A stretch of 20,650 nucleotides of DNA. Origin: JBBSEZ01 sp038239195 (lineage in GTDB: Bacteria; Planctomycetota; Planctomycetia; Gemmatales; Gemmataceae). The notes under the pieces are model-generated. The model searched no databases. It was not told where the DNA came from and saw only the letters and a list, made by a program, of their open reading frames with translations. The number at the start of each line of letters is the position of its first letter. The stretch's first letter is position 1. The stretch lies in the NCBI GenBank assembly GCA_038239195.1, contig JBBSEZ010000152.1, positions 1 to 20,650 on the forward strand. The letters run 5' to 3'. A program made the position numbers and the translations under genes. Shown piece by piece: positions 14,949 through 20,650 of this stretch.

Positions 14949-15021
14949 CCTCCCGTAGCTCAGTGGTAAGAGCGGCCGTCTTATAAGCGGCCGGGCGCTG
15001 GTTCGATTCCAGCCGGGAGGA
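14949..15021 (+). tRNA. tRNA-Ile (anticodon UAU)
   Basis: The 73-base gene folds into a cloverleaf: acceptor CCTCCCG/CGGGAGG, TA at 8-9, D stem GCTC/GAGC, anticodon stem GCCGT/GCGGC (one T-G pair), loop CTTATAA, T stem GCTGG/CCAGC with loop TTCGATT, and discriminator A. The anticodon is TAT, which reads AUA (isoleucine). The loop and 3' stem (ATAAGCGG) resemble common tRNA-Ile(GAU). Most bacteria read AUA with a CAU anticodon modified to lysidine, so UAU is uncommon. The 3' CCA is not encoded. Confidence 0.88.
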
Positions 15022-15283
15022 CTGGCGAGGGCCTCTTGGCCTACCCCGTCCCTTTCTTGAGCCAGGCAGACCGGGGCGGGCGGCAGTGCTCGGGCCCGGG
15101 TCTTGTGCCAGGCTGGATCGAGCGGGATGTCGGGCGCCACCTCGTTGGCGTAACGGGCGCGTAGAGCAAGGACAGCGAGCGAATGGGAGTCAGAAGCGGC
15201 TGGAGTTCCCCCCCCTCACGGGACGAGCAGCCCCCTCCCCACCGATTGCTCTCCAGCCATCATACCGGCCAGGACCAGCCGGT

Positions 15284-17410
15284 TCACCAGTCGATGATGT
15301 TGGCGGCGACCCAACTCCTTGCCTCCGCGATGCATTGGTCGCAGGCCTCCCGCCGCGCGGCGGCAAGTGCGGGCGGGACTGTCCCGCCGCATACCGCCAG
15401 TTTCCTCCTATAGGCCTCGACGGCCGCCACACGGATCTCGATGGCTTCATGTTCTAGCCGCCGGAGCAACGCCTGCGGGACGGCTGCGTCGAGGCGGATG
15501 GCCTCCCAAGCAGGACGGGCCGCCGCCCGGTGCTCACCGAGTGAGTTCCAGATGTCGCTCGCTTCCTGAAAATCATGGACGGCCGCGCCCTCTTGGCCCC
15601 CTGCCGCCCTGTTCACGCCGCGCTGGTACAAGGCCCGGCCCCGAATCTCAGAGCGTTCCGCGTCCCCTGGCGGAGCGGGCCCTACTGCCTCCTCGTAGCA
15701 CCCGTCAGCCCGGTCTCTCTCCCCCTCTTCGGCGGCCAGGTCCCCCTTCAGGATCGCAAGATCCAGATAATCCTTGTCATTCGGGTCGAGCAGCAGCGGC
15801 TTCGCTTTGGCGATGCACGCCTTTGTTTGGGCGAGCCGACCCGCCACGTAGTGCGTCCGGCCAAGCAGACTGTGGCACTCGCCCACCTCAGGGTCTGAGG
15901 GGCCGAATTCGGGGTGCGTTCGGAACCGTTGGAGGGCGTCCTTCAGGAACACAATGCTCTCATCGAGTAGGGCGTTGCGTTCCGGCCCCGCAGGGAGCTT
16001 CTCCGCCTCCATCCGCAACAACCGCCCAATGCACTTCTTGCAGAAGGCCGTGTTGCGCTTCCAGCCCACCTGCTCGCCGAGTTCGAGGCTCCTCTCGGCG
16101 ACGACCCTTGCCTCCCCGAGCCTGCCAATCCTCTGGTAAACCCAGGAACGCCCGCAGATCAGCGCCTGCGCCTCCGCCTTCACCTCGCCTTCACCTCGCA
16201 CTGACCTCCGCGCGGCTTCGATCGCCAAGTCTGCGACTTCCAGGACAAGGTGCTTATCCCCCTTCCGCTTCAGCAGTTTCTCGAAGGGCTGGTAGATGTT
16301 CTGGACGACCGCCGGACGCGCCGAAATGCAGCGCTTCGCCAGGGCGATAACGTTCCGGACCAACCCCAGGCAGGCGCTATCGTTCTTCCGCACGGCGACA
16401 TAATCGAGGATGGCCTGTAGGGCCCGCGCCACGACGTCAGGGCCCCACAAAATAGGGACCACGCCAGGCAGCGGCCTGATGGACCAGACGCCTCCGTGTA
16501 CAGACACCACCTCTTCCTTAGGCAGAGCTTCGAGCCCCGCAAGCAGCTCCTCCTCGGAGCAGGGGACCGCGCATGCCATGACCTCCAAGGGCAGGCCGTC
16601 CTGACACACTTGGAGCATCACGAGCGCGGCGGCGGTCGGCCCAGGGAGGCCGGTCGCGTCAACCGTCGGCGGCGTACTGAGGGGTATGCGCTGGGTAGTA
16701 ATTTCCGCCACAAGGTCCCGGACAGGGAAGGTGGCTCGCTGCGGCACGGCTTTCATGAACTTATGAAAGAGGAAATCGAGCAAGCGGCTCGCGTCTGCCC
16801 CACCCGCGAGCAGCCCCGCGCGCATCTCAGTGTTCTCTTTGAGCACTCCTTCGGGGATGAATTCGAGCGCGGCGCGTCTGAGGAAAAGGTGGGGGTCCTT
16901 GCCCATTCTCGACAACAGCAAGGGCGCTTCCGCGATAGTCTCCATGCTCAACAGATCACGGAACTTCTGGGCGTTCCCGGCGGCTTCGCCCGCATTCCGT
17001 ATCAGTTTTTCCAGAGATGGCAGTAGCACCCCGCCGCCCTTGCTGTAAACGAGGACGAACCGGGGCCCCGGAGTGGCGGTCGCCCCCTGTACCGCTCTGT
17101 CGAGCCAGTCGAGAAGGTCCTCGCGCGTGGGGTTGAGTTTGGCCTCGATGAGTGATCGCGGCGACTCGACTGCCAGGTCCCACTGCGTCGCGCCGCCCGG
17201 ACCGCCCGCGCGCGGTTCAACATGAATCGCCCAGGTCCGAAAGGGCACGCACAGGGATCGCGGGATGAGTTCGAGCGCCTTCAACACCGCGTAATCGATT
17301 TGGTAATTCATGCCGCGGCCGGTGCTCGGACCGCCCACAGCCCCAGGGATCGTCGTGCCCGCCCCTTGGGGGGGGACGGACAGCGCGCCGCTCGAACGTT
17401 TTTTCGACAT
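15284..17410 (-). CDS. PD-(D/E)XK-like nuclease with TPR repeats, putative defence protein
   Basis: The product is 708 residues from the ATG at 17410, which is preceded by AAAGGTGG at proper distance. The frame is open a further 180 codons upstream, but that part overlaps the divergent hsdM start and lacks coding character. The N-terminal domain (about 33-140) has G-x-NYQIDYAVLKAL at 33-46 and then QWDLAV with D78 and SLIEAKLN with E89 and K91. The D-x10-E-x-K pattern is that of restriction-endonuclease-fold nucleases, and the YQ opening recalls Cap4/DUF4297-type effectors. Residues about 255-315 resemble a winged-helix module as found after NTPase domains in STAND proteins, but no Walker A motif is seen. 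Residues about 385-640 are helical repeats of TPR type (A-x-A...G..Y...G pattern). This layout suggests a sensor-effector in phage defence, supported by the adjacent type I RM genes. Its function is inferred, not known. Confidence 0.75.
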   Translation of the reverse strand: MSKKRSSGALSVPPQGAGTTIPGAVGGPSTGRGMNYQIDYAVLKALELIPRSLCVPFRTWAIHVEPRAGGPGGATQWDLAVESPRSLIEAKLNPTREDLLDWLDRAVQGATATPGPRFVLVYSKGGGVLLPSLEKLIRNAGEAAGNAQKFRDLLSMETIAEAPLLLSRMGKDPHLFLRRAALEFIPEGVLKENTEMRAGLLAGGADASRLLDFLFHKFMKAVPQRATFPVRDLVAEITTQRIPLSTPPTVDATGLPGPTAAALVMLQVCQDGLPLEVMACAVPCSEEELLAGLEALPKEEVVSVHGGVWSIRPLPGVVPILWGPDVVARALQAILDYVAVRKNDSACLGLVRNVIALAKRCISARPAVVQNIYQPFEKLLKRKGDKHLVLEVADLAIEAARRSVRGEGEVKAEAQALICGRSWVYQRIGRLGEARVVAERSLELGEQVGWKRNTAFCKKCIGRLLRMEAEKLPAGPERNALLDESIVFLKDALQRFRTHPEFGPSDPEVGECHSLLGRTHYVAGRLAQTKACIAKAKPLLLDPNDKDYLDLAILKGDLAAEEGERDRADGCYEEAVGPAPPGDAERSEIRGRALYQRGVNRAAGGQEGAAVHDFQEASDIWNSLGEHRAAARPAWEAIRLDAAVPQALLRRLEHEAIEIRVAAVEAYRRKLAVCGGTVPPALAAARREACDQCIAEARSWVAANIIDW

Positions 17411-17580
17411 CCTGACGCCACCTTTTCGGAATTGTTTCGCCGCCTTGGCGCCTTCCGCGGAGTAGCCCTCCAGGCGAATTGTCTCAGAAGGAAGGTCGTC
17501 GTAGAAGGTCAGGTTGTGCGGACAACCGGGAGAAGCCCAAGAGGCCGCCACCATTGACCGGGGCCAGTCGCATTTGCTCT

Positions 17581-17608
17581 TTGCCGTTGTCCGGCCCGCG
17601 CCTATCTT
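17581..17608 (+). promoter_or_regulatory. Candidate promoter toward hsdM
   Basis: TTGCCG (17581-17586), a 16-base spacer and TATCTT (17603-17608) give a moderate match. The leader to the hsdM ATG would be about 250 bases and would include the hsdM remnant. Confidence 0.25.
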
Positions 17609-17743
17609 AACAGGGAGCCGTACCAGGTGAGCCGGTGACGACTGCCAACGTGTGACCGTCATGGGTCCCTCTCCAGTTGCAGGAAGCCATCGGGGCGAGC
17701 GGGCTTTCGCGGCACGAGTCAGGGCGGCGCACCGTTCGCCTGC

Positions 17744-17821
17744 AACGGACTGGCCGGCAACGGCCATGCCCTCAACCTCGGGCTCGAAGCCGAGGTCTAG
17801 GCGACCGCCGACCTGCTGCGC
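17744..17821 (+). pseudogene. Vestige of a different hsdM N-terminus
   Basis: One frame of the 454-base spacer reads NGLAGNGHALNLGLEAEV, stop, ATADLLR. This matches the well-known start of another HsdM subfamily (NG...NLGFEAxLWATADxLR), with the tryptophan codon replaced by TAG. The frame differs from that of the intact hsdM which begins 44 bases later. It appears to be a relic left by replacement of one RM system by another, or by rearrangement. The rest of the spacer (17411-17743) shows no gene. Confidence 0.55.
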
Positions 17822-17864
17822 GTCACCGAGGTTTGCCTGCCCTGCAAACAGAAAGGCCCCGCTC

Positions 17865-20321
17865 ATGGCCCTGAAGAAGTCTGAACTGTACTCCTCGCTC
17901 TGGAGGAGTTGCGACGAACTTCGCGGCGGCATGGACGCCTCGCAGTACAAGGACTACGTCCTCGTGCTCCTCTTCGTGAAGTACGTCTCCGACAAGTACG
18001 CCGGGCAGAAGGACGCGATGTTCGTCGTCCCGCCTGGGACGTCCATCCCCGACATCGCCGCCCTCAAAGGCGACAAGGAGATTGGTGAGAAGCTAACGAA
18101 GAAAATCGAACACCTGTTCCAGAGCAATGGCCTGAGCGTGAACGATGTGCCCGATTTCAACGAGGAGGACAAGCTCGGCAAGGGCAAGGAGATGGTCGAT
18201 CGGCTCTCGAACCTCGTCAGCATCTTTGACACGCCGGAGCTCGACTTCCGCGGCAACCGGGCCGAGGGCGACGACCTGCTCGGCGACGCCTACGAGTACC
18301 TGATGCGGCACTTCGCCACTGAGTCGGGCAAGAGCAAGGGGCAGTTCTACACGCCGGCCGAAGTCTCCCGCGTCATGGCCAAGGTCATCGGCGTTGGCAC
18401 CGCCAAGTCCGGCGCCCCCACCATCCACGACCCAACGTGCGGCTCCGGGTCGCTGCTGCTCAAGGCCCACGACGAGGCGAAGAGCGTCACCGGCCGCGAG
18501 TTCGCCCTCTACGGCCAGGAGATGGATCAGGCCACCAGCGCGCTGGCCAAGATGAACATGATCCTGCACGACTGCCCGACGGCCGAGATCTGGAAGGACA
18601 ACGTCCTGGCCGCCCCCCACTTCAAAGACCACGACGCGCTCAAGACGTTCGACTTCATCGTCGCCAATCCGCCGTTCTCGTTCAAGTCGTGGAGCAGCGG
18701 CGTCAACGTGGCGAACGATCCCTACGGCCGGTTCGCGTTCGGCGCGCCCCCGGCCAAGAACGGCGACCTCGCGTTCCTGCTGCACATCCTGGCATCCCTC
18801 AAAAGCACCGGCAAGGCGGCGGTGAACCTGCCCCACGGCGTGCTGTTTCGCGGCAACGCCGAGGCCACCATCCGCAAGGAAATCGTCCGCCGCGGCTATG
18901 TGAAGGGCATCATCGGCCTACCGCCGAACCTGTTCTACGGCACCAGCATCCCGGCCTGTATCCTGGTGCTGGACAAGGAGAACGCCGCCGCCCGCAAGGG
19001 CATCTTCATGATCGACGCCAGCAAGGGCTTCGTGAAGGACGGCAACAAGAACCGTCTCCGCGCCCAGGACATCCACAAGATCGTGGACACCTTCACTCGC
19101 GCCGTCGAGGTTCCCAAGTATTCGCGCATGGTGCCGCTCGCCGAGATCGCCAACCCAAAGAACGATTGCAACCTGAACATCCCCCGCTACATCGACAGCA
19201 GCGAGCCCGAAGACCTGCAAGACATCGATGGCCACCTCCGCGGCGGCATCCCGGACCGCGACCTCGACGACCTCGGCCGCTACTGGAAGGTCTTCCCCAG
19301 CGTGCAGGCCGCGCTGTTCCAGCCCGCCGACCGTCCCGGCTATTCGCAGTTGAAAGTGGAAAGCGGGCAGGTCAAAGCGACGATCTTCGGCCACCCCGAG
19401 TTCACCGCGTTCAACCAGTCCGTCACGGCGTTGTTCGAGGAATGGAAGAAGAGCAACCGGCCGAAGCTCACCGGCATCGCGGTCGGCGCCCGGCCCAAGG
19501 CGCTCATTGAAGTCCTCTCGGAGCATTTGCTGAAGGTATTCATCGCGGTCCGGCTCGTCGATCCCTACCATGTGTATCAGCACCTCATGACCTATTGGGC
19601 CGATGTGATGCAGGACGACGTGTACGCCCTGGTTCACGATGGCTGGACGAAGGCCGCGCAGCCGCAATTGCTCGTCGAGGACAAGGAGAAGAAGACCAGG
19701 GTGAAGCCCGACCTGGTGATCGGGAAGAAGAAGTACAAGGCCGAACTCATTCCGCCCGCGTTGATCGTGGCCCGCTACTTCGCCGCAGAGCAAGCCGAGA
19801 TCGAGAAATGGGAAGCGGCGGCGGCCCAGGAGACGCAGAAGCTCGACGAACTCGAGGAAGAGCACGGCGGCGAGGACGGCCTGCTTGCCGAGGTGGTTGA
19901 CGACAAGGGGAAGATCAGTAAGGCCACGGTGACGGACCGGCTGAAAGAGATCGCCAAGGATGCCGAGTTCGCCGACGAGCGGGCGGTGTTGCTGCGGTAT
20001 CAGGGCCTGCTCGACGAGGAAGCCGCCGCCGAGAAGAAGGCCAAGGACTTGCAGAAGGAGCTCGATGCCAAGGTGTTCTCCAAGTACGGCGCGCTAAGCG
20101 AGGATGAGATCAAGCGGCTCGTGGTCGATGACAAGTGGCTGGCGACGCTGGCGGCGGACGTGCAGGGGGAACTCGACCGTGTGAGCCAGGCGCTCACGGG
20201 CCGCGTGAAGCAACTGGCCGAGCGCTACGCCGTGCCGTTGCCGAAACTGGCGGACGAGGTCGAGACCCTGTCCGCCCGAGTTGCGGCCCATCTTCTTCAG
20301 ATGGGGGTATCATGGAACTGA
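17865..20321 (+). CDS. hsdM: Type I restriction-modification DNA methyltransferase subunit M
   Basis: This 818-residue N6-adenine methylase is the modification subunit of a type I RM system. The HsdM N-terminal helical domain (1-135, ELYSSLWRSCDELRGGMDASQYKDYVLVLLFVKYVSDKY) leads into KGQFYTPAEV at 158-167, AdoMet motif I DPTCGSGSLLLKA at 189-201, and the catalytic NPPF at 268-271. After about residue 500 comes an unusually long extension: a mixed domain (510-640), an acidic coiled coil (about 640-735) and more helix. HsdM is often near 500 residues, although longer forms are known. The start ATG at 17865 has GAAAGG eight bases upstream and the conserved N-terminus. The 71 codons before it in frame are noncoding. 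Its stop overlaps the hsdS start by ten bases, as in a translationally coupled operon. No hsdR is in view. Confidence 0.95.
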   Translation: MALKKSELYSSLWRSCDELRGGMDASQYKDYVLVLLFVKYVSDKYAGQKDAMFVVPPGTSIPDIAALKGDKEIGEKLTKKIEHLFQSNGLSVNDVPDFNEEDKLGKGKEMVDRLSNLVSIFDTPELDFRGNRAEGDDLLGDAYEYLMRHFATESGKSKGQFYTPAEVSRVMAKVIGVGTAKSGAPTIHDPTCGSGSLLLKAHDEAKSVTGREFALYGQEMDQATSALAKMNMILHDCPTAEIWKDNVLAAPHFKDHDALKTFDFIVANPPFSFKSWSSGVNVANDPYGRFAFGAPPAKNGDLAFLLHILASLKSTGKAAVNLPHGVLFRGNAEATIRKEIVRRGYVKGIIGLPPNLFYGTSIPACILVLDKENAAARKGIFMIDASKGFVKDGNKNRLRAQDIHKIVDTFTRAVEVPKYSRMVPLAEIANPKNDCNLNIPRYIDSSEPEDLQDIDGHLRGGIPDRDLDDLGRYWKVFPSVQAALFQPADRPGYSQLKVESGQVKATIFGHPEFTAFNQSVTALFEEWKKSNRPKLTGIAVGARPKALIEVLSEHLLKVFIAVRLVDPYHVYQHLMTYWADVMQDDVYALVHDGWTKAAQPQLLVEDKEKKTRVKPDLVIGKKKYKAELIPPALIVARYFAAEQAEIEKWEAAAAQETQKLDELEEEHGGEDGLLAEVVDDKGKISKATVTDRLKEIAKDAEFADERAVLLRYQGLLDEEAAAEKKAKDLQKELDAKVFSKYGALSEDEIKRLVVDDKWLATLAADVQGELDRVSQALTGRVKQLAERYAVPLPKLADEVETLSARVAAHLLQMGVSWN

Positions 20322-20563
20322 AACCCGGCTACAAGCTGACCGAAGTGGGCGCCATTCCGGAGGCGTTGAAGGTCGAACCGCTGGGAGCTATCGCGGTTTT
20401 GGAGCGTGGAAAATTCACTGCTCGCCCACGCAATGACCCGAGACTATACGGTGGGGAATACCCCTTCATTCAAACTGGGGACGTGACCAACTCCAACGGT
20501 AGCATTGACGGCTATTCTCAAACCTTAAACAGAGAGGGCTTGCAGGTAAGGACTTGTAAATAA
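20312..20563 (+). pseudogene. hsdS: Truncated type I specificity subunit, interrupted
   Basis: The ATG at 20312 overlaps the hsdM stop and starts MELKPGYKLTEVGAIPEAL, a common HsdS opening. The first target-recognition domain follows (EYPFIQTGDVTNSNGSIDGY...SQTLNREGLQV). The frame then stops at TAA (20561-20563) after 83 codons, whereas HsdS is normally about 400 residues. Homology to HsdS ends around 'GLQVR' near 20552, where an AT-rich sequence with a transposase-like start begins. The gene is therefore interrupted, and this hsdS product cannot provide DNA specificity unless another copy exists. GC content falls already within the recognition domain, which is usual for these variable regions. 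Confidence 0.8.
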
Positions 20564-20650
20564 ATAACTTGAACAAATGGCACGCTTTGTGCATAGCGAC
20601 ATTGTATGGAAAACACCTCGCTGATTGAAGCGGTGCGGAAGAAATACGAA
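20553..20650 (+). mobile_element. Left end of an insertion sequence (partial)
   Basis: From about 20553 the sequence turns AT-rich (ACTTGTAAATAAATAACTTG) and no longer encodes HsdS. A 53-base leader precedes an ATG that starts a transposase-like protein. The right end, the terminal repeat partner and the target duplication lie beyond the window, so the boundary is approximate. Confidence 0.55.
20606..20650 (+). CDS. Start of putative transposase (partial, ISAzo13-like?)
   Basis: Fifteen codons run to the window edge (MENTSLIEAVRKKYE). ISAzo13-type transposases (the 'Rhodopirellula transposase' family, common in planctomycetes) often begin with a short leader and an IxxKY/F-type helix like this. 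The match is short. The family assignment is therefore tentative, while the transposase call rests mainly on the interruption of hsdS. Confidence 0.4.
   Translation, partial: MENTSLIEAVRKKYE

Noticed and set aside
15022..15283. Possible attachment site or small gene after tRNA-Ile
   Set aside because: I found no repeated copy of the tRNA 3' end and no frame with good codon use or a start signal.
17652..17864. N-terminal extension of HsdM
   Set aside because: HsdM proteins begin with the LKKSELYSSLW-type segment. The upstream 71 codons resemble noncoding DNA and carry the relic in another frame.
17411..17950. N-terminal extension of the nuclease-TPR protein
   Set aside because: It overlaps the divergent hsdM start and the hsdM remnant, lacks coding bias, and the ATG at 17410 has a good ribosome site.

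Overview
The window is very GC-rich, with dense coding and many long shadow reading frames caused by codon bias. The gene mix suggests a planctomycete, probably Gemmatales-like. The signs are a Uma2 nuclease gene, tandem TlpA-like thioredoxins with long helical N-termini, a fused double ABC-2 permease, many secreted proteins of unknown function, and a possible ISAzo13-type (Rhodopirellula transposase) insertion. This placement comes from gene content, not from a marker gene. The left edge (1 to about 120) is almost pure G and C and looks like a low-quality contig end.

Region 1 (147-5559, minus strand) is a membrane cluster of three SPFH/band 7 proteins. The first gene transcribed encodes a heavy-metal P-type ATPase fused in frame to an HflK-like SPFH domain. 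An HflC-like protein and a third, smaller SPFH protein follow. A perfect 24-bp inverted repeat lies between the first two genes. The likely product is a membrane-microdomain complex with a metal pump built into one subunit.

Region 2 (5716-13041) holds ordinary cellular genes: a Uma2 protein (plus), two tandem TlpA-like secreted thioredoxins (minus) whose C-terminal halves are almost identical in DNA, a conserved protein of unknown function, an MFS transporter of the anion:cation symporter type, and a double ABC-2 permease without a neighbouring ATPase.

Region 3 (13042-15283) is sparse. It holds repeats, one secreted protein, an 87-bp MITE-like element inserted at that gene's stop codon, a possible coding remnant, strong hairpins, and two tRNA genes: Lys(CUU) and an unusual Ile with anticodon UAU. 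The stretch from 15022 to 15283 shows no gene.

Region 4 (15284-20650) is a defence island beside the tRNAs. A minus-strand gene encodes a PD-(D/E)XK-like nuclease domain joined to a winged-helix-like segment and TPR-like repeats. It is divergent from a type I restriction-modification methylase gene (hsdM). The spacer between them keeps a broken remnant of another hsdM start. The specificity gene hsdS is cut off after about 80 codons by what appears to be an insertion sequence whose transposase begins at 20606 and runs out of the window. No hsdR is visible. The two most unusual items are the P-type ATPase-SPFH fusion and the nuclease-TPR protein beside the damaged RM system.
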